DNA of 64,000 nucleotides from Chloroflexi bacterium 54-19 (GCA_001898225.1 MKTJ01000092.1:81107-145106), one strand, 5' to 3'; positions 52,549 to 62,626 are shown, counted from the first letter of the stretch. The notes: generated by a model from the letters alone, not told the origin. Made by a program: numbers and translations.

Positions 52549-55500
52549 TTAGAGCAGGTGCTTCAGGGGCGCACCACCCAGGTACAGGACTCCACCAACC
52601 ATATACTTGCCAAAGTTATAGAGGCTCTTATCCTGGAGGGCTTCGTCCATCATTGACCCACCGTAATCGTGCATGGCCCCGCCTATTTGACTCGGTGCCG
52701 AAAGGACTTTTCCGGCCCCATAAGTCAGGGCGCTACCGCCGCCGATGACGCTGCCGATTACCTGTTTACCGACCCCGGTTACGCCGCCTTCTCGCTGACC
52801 TTCGTCAATCCAGCTATCGGCATAGTCCATACCGCCCTGCCCGACTTTGGTCATACCTTCTCGTACTCCTACGTGAGGTAACAGGACGTATTTCAAAGTA
52901 TCCCAGTGTGAACTGACCGAGTTGGAGATGGCAGTGGCGCTGCGCTTAATCAAATTTTTGCCCTTGGTCACTATCGTCGAAAGCAGTTTCGACGGCGTGA
53001 TGGGACTTTCCATCTTATCACCATCCGGCTCTTTCGGCGTCTTACCAAAGATATAGCTCATGCTGAGCAGCGGCATCTTACCAAGCGATTTCTTGGTGAG
53101 CGGCCATTTCAAACTTTCAAATGGCTCCCAGTTAAAGATTTCTTTGCCGACAATCGAAGCTGCTGCCACCAGTTTCAGGAACAGGTTGCTTTCAGCCTTG
53201 CCCTCGGCATCCAGGTTAGCCTTGAGTTCATAGTTCTCGCCTTTTTCGTCACGCTTGAGGGTTGCTTTGCCGGTTGTACCGAGTTCGTTATTGATATTAA
53301 TACCGCCCTCACCGCGTAATTCCACTGCCGCCAGTTGGGTCACGCCCGGTATAGCAATTTCGGCCTCGCCACCGAGTGTGGCCTTACCTTCGCCGGTAAT
53401 GCCAAACCCACCACCGGAAAGGCCTACCTCGATGTCGCCGTCCGGCAACTTACCCTTTTGCAATTCCTTGACTTTGCCACTCAACTTGGCCCGGACTAAT
53501 TTGAAGGAGGGGCGTTTAGCCTTAAGGCCTAATTGTCCACCCAACCTGGCCCTGGCGTTAATCCCGGCAAGGCCGCCCGCGCTGGCAAGCGGGATTTTGG
53601 CCGAGAGGTCGGGCAAGGGCCAGTTTTTGAGGTTCTTGGCTTCCTCGCCGCTGGCATTGGCTTTGGTCGGAACCAACTCACCACCATAGTGCATGTCGCC
53701 GTCCTCGCCTCGCGTCAAACCAATCCGGCCCTGGAACAGGTCGGCCAGGTTCAGGTCGGCCCCGCCGCCATCCAGGCTCCACCCGCTATAAAGACCATAC
53801 TTGATAGTACCGGAAATCCGTTTCACATAGGGCGAGTCAATTTCGCCATCCAGGGTCAGACTGGCGACCATCTGGCCGTTTTCATCCACGGTGCCTTCCA
53901 GGGTCTTGGGTCCCAAATAAGGCAGAGTTGTGGAAAGCTGGAACAGGGGCTTTTCGGCACCAAGCGTTACCGAAATACGGGTACCTTTCGGAAAGATCTG
54001 TTCGTCGCCTTCAACGGTAATAGTGGTTTGCTGCAAGCGATTCTTCTTAAACGTAAATTCTCCGGTACCTTCTTTAGCATACGGAATCCGGACGAGCAGT
54101 TTTCCTTTGCCGTCATAGTAGGCGGGGTCTTCCTCGTTTTTACCGCAATCCATTTCACCGCGTAAGACCCCACCCCAGGCTTCAAACCAACCTTCTACAC
54201 CACCCTTATCGTTTAGCTTGCCGCCGAATTCCAGGCCGGGAATATATTGTTCGAGTATCTTGCGGACCTGCTCGGCCCCGTTATCAATGGCTTCCCCGGC
54301 CATCGCTAACATTTCCTGCTTGATCCGGGCTTCCAGGGCCGACACATCGTCTGCAATCAGGTAATACTTGAGGTCGAGGTTGCCCCAGTCGTTCAACTCT
54401 TTCCACAACCCGGGATACTTATCTTTAAGGGCCGCGCTGTGTTCGAAGGCGCTGCGAATAGTGCTTTGGAGTTCTACAGCCTGCCACAGGAGGGTTGCGG
54501 GGAAAAGCGGTCCGCTCAAGGCGGAGGCAAAACGGCTGCCCAGTTTGCTCAACAAAGTACGCTGGGCCTTCTGGGCCAGGTTGGCGCTGACCTTCTCGGT
54601 AACGATTTGCTGCATCTTTTTGGCAACCGCTTCGGCCACTTTGCTAGAAACGGTTTCGCCTATCCGCACGCCGCCTCGCTCCAGGGCCACATCACCGCCA
54701 ATACTCAAGACCCCCACGGCCACCCGTTGCTGGAGAAGTTCCGGTAGCGCACCATAGATTTCCTTGACAAGGTAACCGACCAGACCGGAAATCATGACAT
54801 CTCGAACTATCCGAACGTAGTTCAGGGGACCGCCCTTGAGAAGGGTCCAGGAGACTGATAAGAATTTCTGGTCCTGTTCGAGGAGTTCGCTGCGGCGTTC
54901 TTCCGAGCCCGTCATGTGTTCCATGCCGCGTTCGGCCCCCTTCTTGAGGTTCTGGCCGTAGTTCTGGACCCCCTTTACCACACTATCACCAAACTTCAGG
55001 GCCTTGTCGCCAAGCGGCACCTGCTCCTCAATTTGGGCCCGGATAGTGCCTTCTTTTTCCTTGCCTTTTTTAAACCGTTTGCGGGTATCTACCGTCAGGT
55101 TGTCGGATACTACCTTGCCAAGGGAACTGCCTTGCGAGGGCTTTACAAAGGACGGTGCTTTGGGCTTGTCTTTATCGCCCGGAGAGCCTTCATCCAGGGC
55201 TTCAATCTCGTCTTGCTGGGAACCACCCGAACGGGAGGTTTGCTCCTTCAATTTCTGGGCATACAAAGCCATCAAAATGAGCGAACTCCCACCATACAGG
55301 GGAGAAGGGAACCCTTTAGGTTTGCCGCCACCCGACCCTGGCGATACCTGACCGGAAGGTTCTTCATCATCTTCCAGGGACGGGAGGTCTTCGTCACCAT
55401 CTTCCATTTCCAGGGGTGGTAGGTCCTCATCACCCTCAACACCCGGCTTGGAAACCGGGGTAAAATCTTCCTCCTGGGAGTACGACAGGAAAGGCGGCAT

Positions 55501-56178
55501 CTCCATAAAGCCAGAGTCCAGCCCAAACCCGCCCATACCACCGGGCTTGCCAAAACCACCGAAGCCGCTCGCCATTATGCCCTGCATCAGCCCATAACGC
55601 CCTCCCGAACCCAGCCCTCTAGAAAATGGGCTCATACCTCTCATGCCTCCCATCCCACCCATGCCGGGTTTAGGGGAAGGTGACGACTCCGACTCAATGG
55701 GCAGGTCTACCGGGTCGGGGGCCAGTCCTGAATCCTCGGACTTCGGAACCTCCGGCTTTGTCAGTTCGGGTTTAGGGGGCTCCACTTTAGGTTTGGGCGG
55801 GTCCATTACGGAGGTTTTACTGCTGCTACCGCTGCCGCCGCTTTTATCCTGGGACTTGTCCCCGTCATCCTCCTCACCATCCCGGCTGACCATAGGAGCC
55901 ACCGAGCCAAAGGCCACTTTAGGCAGACCCTGACTGCTTTTTTGCCTTTGTATCATACTGTTGACGGCTTTATTGCCCAGGGTGCGTTGCAGGGTCAAAA
56001 TGTTGGAAGAAGTAACAACCGGGGTGGAGCGAGGTTTGGAAGGGGGAGTACCTGCGAAATTACGGGAAACCATGGTGGTCACTGAACCTTCCGAGGTATC
56101 ACCGGAAAGTTGTTCAACGGGGGCCTTTTCGGAGCCTGACTGAGAGGTTTTAGCAGGGTCGGCAGGATGAAAAGACAT
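52549..56178 (-). CDS. 1209-aa protein with eCIS/DUF4157-associated N-terminal motif
   Basis: LQRTLGNKAVNSMIQR (63-78) is the LQRxxGNxAVxxxLQR-type motif that occurs at the N-terminus of DUF4157 and other proteins associated with extracellular contractile injection systems. Next come acidic/Lys/Pro-rich low complexity (80-150), a Gly/Met-rich stretch (about 165-230), an acidic region, a helical hydrophobic domain (about 420-620) and then about 350 residues of beta-strand-rich repeats (GTISVTLG-type; KATLGGEAEIAIPGV). The tail (about 1090-1209) is Gly-rich and helical. No signal peptide. Function unknown; a secreted cargo is the best hypothesis. ATG 56178 is preferred to TTG 56199. Confidence 0.7.
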   Translation of the reverse strand: MSFHPADPAKTSQSGSEKAPVEQLSGDTSEGSVTTMVSRNFAGTPPSKPRSTPVVTSSNILTLQRTLGNKAVNSMIQRQKSSQGLPKVAFGSVAPMVSRDGEEDDGDKSQDKSGGSGSSSKTSVMDPPKPKVEPPKPELTKPEVPKSEDSGLAPDPVDLPIESESSPSPKPGMGGMGGMRGMSPFSRGLGSGGRYGLMQGIMASGFGGFGKPGGMGGFGLDSGFMEMPPFLSYSQEEDFTPVSKPGVEGDEDLPPLEMEDGDEDLPSLEDDEEPSGQVSPGSGGGKPKGFPSPLYGGSSLILMALYAQKLKEQTSRSGGSQQDEIEALDEGSPGDKDKPKAPSFVKPSQGSSLGKVVSDNLTVDTRKRFKKGKEKEGTIRAQIEEQVPLGDKALKFGDSVVKGVQNYGQNLKKGAERGMEHMTGSEERRSELLEQDQKFLSVSWTLLKGGPLNYVRIVRDVMISGLVGYLVKEIYGALPELLQQRVAVGVLSIGGDVALERGGVRIGETVSSKVAEAVAKKMQQIVTEKVSANLAQKAQRTLLSKLGSRFASALSGPLFPATLLWQAVELQSTIRSAFEHSAALKDKYPGLWKELNDWGNLDLKYYLIADDVSALEARIKQEMLAMAGEAIDNGAEQVRKILEQYIPGLEFGGKLNDKGGVEGWFEAWGGVLRGEMDCGKNEEDPAYYDGKGKLLVRIPYAKEGTGEFTFKKNRLQQTTITVEGDEQIFPKGTRISVTLGAEKPLFQLSTTLPYLGPKTLEGTVDENGQMVASLTLDGEIDSPYVKRISGTIKYGLYSGWSLDGGGADLNLADLFQGRIGLTRGEDGDMHYGGELVPTKANASGEEAKNLKNWPLPDLSAKIPLASAGGLAGINARARLGGQLGLKAKRPSFKLVRAKLSGKVKELQKGKLPDGDIEVGLSGGGFGITGEGKATLGGEAEIAIPGVTQLAAVELRGEGGININNELGTTGKATLKRDEKGENYELKANLDAEGKAESNLFLKLVAAASIVGKEIFNWEPFESLKWPLTKKSLGKMPLLSMSYIFGKTPKEPDGDKMESPITPSKLLSTIVTKGKNLIKRSATAISNSVSSHWDTLKYVLLPHVGVREGMTKVGQGGMDYADSWIDEGQREGGVTGVGKQVIGSVIGGGSALTYGAGKVLSAPSQIGGAMHDYGGSMMDEALQDKSLYNFGKYMVGGVLYLGGAPLKHLL

Positions 56179-56740
56179 TGCAGGTTGCCTTTCTTTCAAA
56201 CAATAGGGCTAGATTCGTTAACCGGATACCAGCAAACCTGGGATTCAGGCCACTACTCTATAAACACAGGTAGAGTTACGCCTGTCATTGACAATCTTGT
56301 AAAAAAGCGGCCTTTAATGCTATTAAAAACAGTCAATTAGGGCCAGTATCGGAAGTAAATTTTTCTTTCGCTCTAAGAATAAAGATCGGTAACCCTGGAA
56401 TAACCGCTTTGAAGATCCGTGAATTCTATCCTTCAAATCATCAATTTTTACACAGGGCCTGTAAGCCGCAAAACTACGCCAAATTGATTTCTAAAAAGAA
56501 ACCAAATGAAAGATTAAGGCTTCATTTACAAGAAGGTAATGGGTTTATACAATTATAATAAGAGAGAAAATATGCACCGTCAAGAAGGAATTGAGTTAGG
56601 GTTTCCGGTTGTAAATAAGCCAAAAATAAGGATTTCTAAAGCCAAAAAAGAAACATTAACACCGCCCGGCGCGCAGTCAATGGATTAACCTTGAAACGCT
56701 TTCCGCCCGGAAACAAAAGGGGTTATCGAAAAGGTGTTCC
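56179..56740. other. Gene-poor spacer
   Basis: AT-rich. A 38-codon frame at 56572-56688 has AGAGAG before the ATG but no recognisable sequence. A TATAAT at 56554-56559 lacks a properly spaced -35. Nothing else seen. Confidence 0.35.
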
Positions 56741-56774
56741 CGCACCCTGGTGTTATGTAAAACACCAGGGTGCG
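56741..56774. terminator. 14-bp perfect hairpin downstream of the ABC permease
   Basis: CGCACCCTGGTGTT (56741-56754) pairs perfectly with 56761-56774, loop ATGTAA. On the minus strand it follows the permease stop (56825) by about 50 nt; a CACCTTTT tract follows but there is no true T-run. Probably a terminator or 3' stabiliser. Confidence 0.6.
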
Positions 56775-56824
56775 GTCACAGCCTTTGATAATCCCCGGCA
56801 AAGCCTACCTACGGGCGACTAAAA

Positions 56825-59323
56825 CTAGGTTTCCTGGCGGAGCAGGGTCGAAGGACGCACCTGGAGGGCTTGCCAGGCCGCCATGGTAGCCGTGACCAGG
56901 GTCACCAGCAGGGCCAGGATTACGCTGGCGACAGCAGTCGGCAAGTTCAGGGAAAGAATACCATCGGTGCTGGCCTCAAGTTTCGAGAAAGCTATCACGG
57001 CGACCTGGACCCCGATTAGCGCCCCAATACTGGCGACCAGCGCCATGATACCGTACTCAAGCAACAGACCCTTTAAGACGTGCCAGCGGGTATAGCCGAC
57101 CGCTTTCAGGACGCCCATCTCGCGCTGCCGGTAAATCATGGCAAGGCCGACCGTGTTGGCGACCAGCACCAGTCCGGCCAGGATTGCCAGGCCCGCCATC
57201 GCCACGGCGAAGATAAAGAAGTTGCGGACCCGGCCCGTCCGGTAGTTGTTGTAATCCAGGCTCGTGACCACCATAACGTCCTGCATACTTTGCCCGATTT
57301 TAGTAGAGGTTTCGGTCAGGCGGTCGAGCCCGACTTCACCGGCCACCAGGAGGCGGGTCTGGGGGCCGCCGAGTTGGGTCACTAAATCTTTGCTTGTCAG
57401 CAGGCCGGAATTTTCACTTAAAAGGGGTGACCCTATATTTTTCAGGGCATATGTCCCTACCACGGTGACGGTCCTGGTAGCGCCGGATTGGCTGGTTATG
57501 GTTAGCTGAGTGCCCCGGAGGTCACGGCCATAGTCGGGCAGATAGACTCCTGACGGGTCGCTTCCCCAGGCCGCGCCGTCCAGGGTCACGTCCCAGGGGG
57601 TTTCCCGGCCATTCAGCACGTTACCGAAATAGAAGGTCTGGTCGTTGTTCGCCGGTGGAGTGGTCTGTTCCACCGATTTAACCAGGGCGGTATAACGAGC
57701 CTGGGTGGTGGTGATACCCTGCCCCGCGAAAGCCGCTTTCAGGGTGGTTTCCTGGCTGGCAAGGCCATAAACGCTCAAGTTGTAGCCGGTCAGGGCCGGG
57801 CTGCGGGCGTCTACCTGGCCCTGCGCCCCCTGGATGACGACCCCGGCGAACCCGGCGGTCAGGACACCCGTGAAAAGGGCAATCATTGCGAACAGGTTAA
57901 CCAGCCAGCGCCGGGCCAGGTTCTTGCGGGCCATTGCCAGGAAGTAAAACCGGAAAGTCGGCAGGGCTTTTATAATCAGCCACATTGCCAACCCCAGGAC
58001 CGAACCCAGCACCACCAGCCCGCCCAGCGCAATCAGCAAAATGCCGATTCCCTGCTCAATCGAGCCAAGGACAAAGGTGGTCACCAGGGTGAAAGGGACG
58101 GCCAGGGCCAGCGCCAGCAAGGTGGTCTGGAACCAGCGGATTTTGACCGGCAGATTGCGTAAAAGCTGCATGGGCCGCACTTCGCTGGCCCGGACTATCG
58201 CGAACATCCCAAAAATCAGGGTCGTAACGATACCGATTAAAATACCCAGCAAGCCCAGGCCAAAATCAAAAGATGTTTCGAGCAAAATCGAGCCGGTCTG
58301 GCTGAACAGGTAGATAAGGCCGCCCGACACAAAGTAGGCCAGGGCCACCCCTAGCAGGCTGCCGACCAATCCCAGCAAGCCGACTTCCAAACCGAGCAGC
58401 ACAAACAGGTGCCACCGCCGGTAGCCGAGCGTTTTGAGAATGGCAATTTCTTTTTGGCGGTTCGCCAGCAACACGACCATCGTATTGGCGACCCCGATGC
58501 CGCCGACCAGCAAGCCGAGTATCCCGGCCCCTTTGAGCATGAAATTGAACAGGTCCATCCCTTTTTTGGCGTCCGCGCTTTGCTCGGAGGCGTTGTAGGT
58601 GCGCCAGCCGGAGTTTTGCAGTTGGGCCTGAATTGCAGCGCTATCCACGCCGGGAGCCCAATTCACCTGGATATAATTGACAGCATCCTGCCGGTTTGCC
58701 AGTTGGCGGGCGGTTTCAAGGCTGTAATATATTTTGTTGCCCGCGCTGTCCGGCGTGGCGATGACTATCCCGCCCACTTTTAGACTAAAGGGGGCTATAT
58801 CGGTGTCGTTGGAGACTACCAGGGTATCCCCGATTTTTAAACCCTGGTCGTCGGCAATGTCCCTGGTGACGGCGACCGTACCGGGCGTGGCGATAGCCTG
58901 GGCCAGGCTGGTGGGTGAGCCCTGTCCGAGCCGGAGTTGCCCTACGATAGGATAGATGGTCGGGTCAACCCCGATGGCCTTGTCTATATAGGCCATGCTG
59001 GCCGAACCGGGCCGCTTTAGTTTCAGGCCGTATTCCTCGGCGGCAGGATTATAAGCGGTGATTTTCCCATCGGTTTTTAACCGGGCTATCTCGGCGATAT
59101 TCGCCGGGCTCAGGTTGGTGTCGCGGTTGAGTTCGGTTTGGCCGCCCAACCTGAAAGCCGGGTCGCCCAGTACCACCGTGGTGACTGACTCGGCCATATT
59201 TTGCATCGCCACCAGCGACATCACGCCAAAGGCCACACAAAAAATTGCCAGCACTGCGCGCTGGCCGTTATTAATCAATGATTTAAAAGAATAACCCAGG
59301 TAAAAAAATATACCCTGTCCCAT
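56825..59323 (-). CDS. ABC transporter permease with two FtsX domains
   Basis: An 832-aa protein with the MacB/LolE-type double-FtsX architecture. An N-terminal membrane helix and a MacB-like periplasmic domain (about 45-255) lead to three FtsX helices (NFMLKGAGILGLLVGGIGVANTMVV onward) ending near 385; a second block has a helix pair, a second periplasmic domain (about 490-680) and three more FtsX helices (ILAGLVLVANTVGLAMIYRQREMGVLKAVGYTRWH). Both FtsX blocks carry the KE/KAxGY coupling motif. It exports lipids, lipoproteins or peptides; the substrate is unknown. Confidence 0.9.
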   Translation of the reverse strand: MGQGIFFYLGYSFKSLINNGQRAVLAIFCVAFGVMSLVAMQNMAESVTTVVLGDPAFRLGGQTELNRDTNLSPANIAEIARLKTDGKITAYNPAAEEYGLKLKRPGSASMAYIDKAIGVDPTIYPIVGQLRLGQGSPTSLAQAIATPGTVAVTRDIADDQGLKIGDTLVVSNDTDIAPFSLKVGGIVIATPDSAGNKIYYSLETARQLANRQDAVNYIQVNWAPGVDSAAIQAQLQNSGWRTYNASEQSADAKKGMDLFNFMLKGAGILGLLVGGIGVANTMVVLLANRQKEIAILKTLGYRRWHLFVLLGLEVGLLGLVGSLLGVALAYFVSGGLIYLFSQTGSILLETSFDFGLGLLGILIGIVTTLIFGMFAIVRASEVRPMQLLRNLPVKIRWFQTTLLALALAVPFTLVTTFVLGSIEQGIGILLIALGGLVVLGSVLGLAMWLIIKALPTFRFYFLAMARKNLARRWLVNLFAMIALFTGVLTAGFAGVVIQGAQGQVDARSPALTGYNLSVYGLASQETTLKAAFAGQGITTTQARYTALVKSVEQTTPPANNDQTFYFGNVLNGRETPWDVTLDGAAWGSDPSGVYLPDYGRDLRGTQLTITSQSGATRTVTVVGTYALKNIGSPLLSENSGLLTSKDLVTQLGGPQTRLLVAGEVGLDRLTETSTKIGQSMQDVMVVTSLDYNNYRTGRVRNFFIFAVAMAGLAILAGLVLVANTVGLAMIYRQREMGVLKAVGYTRWHVLKGLLLEYGIMALVASIGALIGVQVAVIAFSKLEASTDGILSLNLPTAVASVILALLVTLVTATMAAWQALQVRPSTLLRQET

Positions 59324-59332
59324 AGCAACCTC

Positions 59333-59460
59333 TTACGTTTAACGTTGTTTCGTTCAACGTTAAACGTGTCTATAACTTTTAAATAATTTCGCCAGGATTT
59401 GAACAATTGCAATCTTCTGACTGAATTGTACGTTTTACGCTTAACGTTCGACATTTGACG
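59333..59460. repeat. AACGTT-type dispersed repeats flanking the ABC junction
   Basis: Block 59333-59368 contains TTAACGTTGTTTCGTTCAAC and AACGTTAAACG; block 59427-59460 contains TACGTTTTACGCTTAACGTT. The second block supplies the last codons and stop (V-E-R-stop) of the ABC ATPase gene, so the repeat has entered, or grown at, its 3' end. Confidence 0.6.
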
Positions 59461-60175
59461 AGGTGTGCAACAGCCGCCCGTCCGTAATCCGCAAGATGCG
59501 ATTGGCCCGCCCGGCGATAGCGTTATCGTGGGTGGCGATGACCAGGGTCAGACCAAGTTGCTGGCGTAAACTCTCAAAGAGGTCCAGCACCTGTTCGCCG
59601 GTATGGCTGTCGAGGTTGCCGGTCGGTTCGTCGGCCAGCAAGATTTTCGGTTCGGTGACGAGGGCGCGGGCGATAGCCACCCGCTGCTGCTGCCCACCCG
59701 ATAACTGGTGCGGACGGTGCTGGCGGCGGTCGCTCAAACCGACCAGGTCGAGCATCCGGGCGGCGCGCTGGCGGGCTTCGCGGGCATAAGGGCTGACATA
59801 GAGTGGAATTTCGACATTTTCCTGGGCCGTCAGGGTCGGGATAAGATTAAAAGACTGGAAGACAATTCCCAGTTTGCGGTTGCGTAAGAGGGCCAGTTTG
59901 GTCTCGTTAAGCCCGGTCACGTCTTCGCCGTCAATGACCAGGCGGCCGCTGGAAGGCGCGTCTATCCCGGCCAGGATACCGAGCAGGGTGGACTTACCCG
60001 ATCCGGAAGCCCCGACCAGGGCGACCATCTCCCCGGCTTCAATATCGAAGGAAATATCTCTCAAAATATGGATGGGCTGACCGGCCAGGGGTAAAGAGCG
60101 GCTGATATTGATGGCCTGGACAAGCGGCCCTGCCAGGATACCCTGGGCCGGGGCCTCAGAACCTGTTTTCAACAT
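59441..60175 (-). CDS. ABC transporter ATP-binding protein (MacB/LolD-type)
   Basis: A 244-aa ATPase. Walker A is GASGSGKS (55-62), followed by the Q-loop FQSFNLIPTLTAQEN, signature LSGGQQQRVAIARAL, Walker B ILLADEPTGNLD and a switch His in VIATHDN. The sequence is typical of LolD/MacB ATPases that pair with FtsX permeases; the permease gene follows 117 nt downstream. ATG 60175 is chosen over GTG 60202 because AAAGGAAG is directly in front of it. Confidence 0.93.
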   Translation of the reverse strand: MLKTGSEAPAQGILAGPLVQAINISRSLPLAGQPIHILRDISFDIEAGEMVALVGASGSGKSTLLGILAGIDAPSSGRLVIDGEDVTGLNETKLALLRNRKLGIVFQSFNLIPTLTAQENVEIPLYVSPYAREARQRAARMLDLVGLSDRRQHRPHQLSGGQQQRVAIARALVTEPKILLADEPTGNLDSHTGEQVLDLFESLRQQLGLTLVIATHDNAIAGRANRILRITDGRLLHTSSNVER

Positions 60176-60275
60176 TTTCTTCCTTTTGTTTAACTTGAGC
60201 ACGAATAACAGCTTTAATTGTTTATTACGGCTTTATTTTAGGAAGAATATGTCGTGAGGTTATCGCAGAATTGTC

Positions 60276-61865
60276 TCAGAATTGTCGCAAAATGGGCTGG
60301 CGAATAAAGGGAAACCGCAAAATAAAACAGGTGCCTTCACCGGGGGCGCTTTCCACCACCACACTGCCGCCCATGACCTCGGTAAGCTCGCGCACCAGCG
60401 ACAGACCCAGGCCCGCCCCACCGGGGTCAACCGCCCTGGCCTCCGCCGAACGGTAAAACCGCTCCCAGATGTGCGGTAAATCGTCCGGGGCGATACCTTC
60501 GCCGGTATCACGGATATAAATCGCGAGCTCGTCCGCTTCCTCCCCGACCGAGACGGCCACAATCCCACCGGGCGGAGTGTGACGGACGGCGTTCCGCAGC
60601 AGGTTGTTAAAAATCTGTTCCAGGCGGGTTTCATCGGCCAGAACCTGGGGTAGGCCCGGCGGCATTTCGAGATTGACTTCCAGTTTTTTGCTCTGCCAGG
60701 CCTGCAAGCGGGACGCCTCGACTGCCCGCTTCAGGACCGGTCCGACCTCTAACGGCTGGACCGCAATTTCCAGTTGCCCGGAGTCGGTGCGGGCCAGGGT
60801 AAAGAGGTCATTTATCAGGCGTTGCAGGTGCGCCGTTTCCTGCTCCATCACCGCCAGGTATTGTCGCAAATCGGGCGGTACATTCGACCTCTTCTTGATA
60901 GCTTCGAGATAGCTGTTTAGGATAGATAGCGGTGTGCGCAGTTCGTGGGAAACCCCGGCAAACAGGCGGCGGCGCGATTCGAGCAACTTCTCGACCGCCT
61001 CGCGCTGGGCCTGCAAATTATGGACATCCTGCTGCATTATTTCAGCCATAGCGTTGAAATCGGTCTGGAGCCGGGCTACCTCGTCCTGGCCTTCCACCAG
61101 CACGCGGGTCTGGTAATCGCCCTCCCGCAGGGTGCCGGTAGCGATAATCAGGTTATTGATGCGGCGGGTTATCCGCTGGGCGCTAAAGTAGGAGAGGATA
61201 GCCGCCGGGACTACCACGATGCCTAGCAGGATACCGGTCATGATGCCGAAAAGCCCCACGATACCGATAACCATTGTTATGAGTTGGAGAAAGTTCTGGG
61301 GAGAGAGGGAGTAGCCGACACCCAGGCGTGAAAAAAACCAGAAAAGGAGGATGACCAGCAACACACCGGTCCCGACTACGACCAGGCGGAGTTGAGCGTG
61401 CGCGATTTCCCAGACCAGGCTGCGCTGGCGGAGACGGGTCCACCAGGCATAAGGCCGGGCCACCAACCGCACCACCAGGTAGGAGACCGCGCCCAGGCCG
61501 AGCGTCAATAGCAATGGCAGGTAAAATTCACGCAGACCGAGGGTATAGCCGCCGAGACCCACCAGGTTAGGGATACGCAGCAAAAAGACCAGAGTCAGGG
61601 GTCCAAGACCGATTAAAGCCGCGCACGTCCCCGCCGGGAATATTTCGTAAAATAGTTTTTGTAACCAGTTCCCGCCCGGCAATTCCAGCATAAAAGCAAA
61701 AATCAGCACACAGGCCACGATACCAAAACCCAGGCTGGTCGCGAAAGGCCCGGCATCGAGCCCGCTACCAAAAAGTATCATCAGGCACGACCAACCTACG
61801 GCGAACAGGGCGCTGACCGTCGTCGTGGTAGCCAGGTTGTAGGACCATACTTGCGGAATTTTCAT
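60276..61865 (-). CDS. Membrane sensor histidine kinase
   Basis: A 529-aa kinase. About six membrane helices (14-32, 42-62, 78-98, 115-135, 160-178, 195-225) contain only short loops, so the sensor is within the membrane. A HAMP domain (about 226-280) is followed by HisKA with phospho-acceptor H307 (VSHELRTPLS), the N box (NNLLRNAVRHTPP), G1 (IRDTGEGI) and G2 (GAGLGLSLV). It overlaps the response regulator by 4 nt (ATGA). An intramembrane-sensing kinase next to an ABC exporter suggests envelope-stress or lipid sensing. Confidence 0.93.
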   Translation of the reverse strand: MKIPQVWSYNLATTTTVSALFAVGWSCLMILFGSGLDAGPFATSLGFGIVACVLIFAFMLELPGGNWLQKLFYEIFPAGTCAALIGLGPLTLVFLLRIPNLVGLGGYTLGLREFYLPLLLTLGLGAVSYLVVRLVARPYAWWTRLRQRSLVWEIAHAQLRLVVVGTGVLLVILLFWFFSRLGVGYSLSPQNFLQLITMVIGIVGLFGIMTGILLGIVVVPAAILSYFSAQRITRRINNLIIATGTLREGDYQTRVLVEGQDEVARLQTDFNAMAEIMQQDVHNLQAQREAVEKLLESRRRLFAGVSHELRTPLSILNSYLEAIKKRSNVPPDLRQYLAVMEQETAHLQRLINDLFTLARTDSGQLEIAVQPLEVGPVLKRAVEASRLQAWQSKKLEVNLEMPPGLPQVLADETRLEQIFNNLLRNAVRHTPPGGIVAVSVGEEADELAIYIRDTGEGIAPDDLPHIWERFYRSAEARAVDPGGAGLGLSLVRELTEVMGGSVVVESAPGEGTCFILRFPFIRQPILRQF

Positions 61866-62626
61866 TTCTGCTCTGCCCGCAGCCGGTAACCGATACCCCA
61901 GACTGTCTCTATTTCGTTGCCAACTACTCCCAGCTTCTTACGAAGCCGCAAAACCATGTTATCAATCGAGCGGTCCCCGGCCACGTAATCCTCGCCCCAG
62001 ATAGTATCGAGCAAATAGGAACGGCTAAAAGCGCGGCCCGGATTGCGCAGGAAAAGATGCAGCAAATCAAACTCCGCCGAACTCAAATCCACCGGGTCGC
62101 CGTTGAGATAAGCCAGGCGGGCTTCGCTATCCAGGCGGAGCGGCCCGTGGACCAACGGTGCGACCGGGGCGGCGGCCCCGGCAACCTGGCCCCGGTCCCC
62201 GGCCAGGATTTGTTTGATAAGTTCCATCCGGCGTAAGAGGGCCTGGACCCGCGCCACCAGTTCGCCCGTGCTAAAGGGTTTGGTCAGGTAGTCGTCAGCC
62301 CCGGCGTTGAGGCCAAAAATCCGGTCGGCTTCCTCGTCACGGGCGGTCAGCATCAGGACCGGGGTGGCCGAACGCTGGCGAATCTGCTGCAAAACGCCAA
62401 TACCGTCGAGTTTGGGCAGCATCCAGTCCAGGATTATCAGGTCCGGCTGTTCGCGGGCGTTTAGTTCGAGGGCGCTCAGACCGTCGGCGGCCTGGCTAAC
62501 CTTAAAGCCGGCCTGGGCCAGTTCTTCCGCGATTATCTTTGCCAGGTTCAGGTTGTCTTCAACCAGTAAAAGCTTTGCCAATTTTGCTATACCTGCCGGG
62601 CAGGACGGGCTTGCGGGCTCGTCCAT
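61862..62626 (-). CDS. OmpR/PhoB-family response regulator
   Basis: A 254-aa protein. Receiver domain about 18-132 with phospho-acceptor D67 (LIILDWMLPKLDG) and conserved Lys in LTKPFST; a linker rich in Ala/Gly; and a C-terminal winged-helix DNA-binding domain (about 155-252, ending with VWGIGYRLRAEQK). ATG at 62626 with AAGGA three bases upstream. It is the first gene of the minus-strand regulator-kinase-ABC set and probably controls it. Confidence 0.94.
   Translation of the reverse strand: MDEPASPSCPAGIAKLAKLLLVEDNLNLAKIIAEELAQAGFKVSQAADGLSALELNAREQPDLIILDWMLPKLDGIGVLQQIRQRSATPVLMLTARDEEADRIFGLNAGADDYLTKPFSTGELVARVQALLRRMELIKQILAGDRGQVAGAAAPVAPLVHGPLRLDSEARLAYLNGDPVDLSSAEFDLLHLFLRNPGRAFSRSYLLDTIWGEDYVAGDRSIDNMVLRLRKKLGVVGNEIETVWGIGYRLRAEQK

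Noticed and set aside
56572..56688. 38-codon frame with an AGAGAG ribosome-like site
   Set aside because: No homologue recognised, low-complexity Lys-rich sequence, and no properly spaced promoter.
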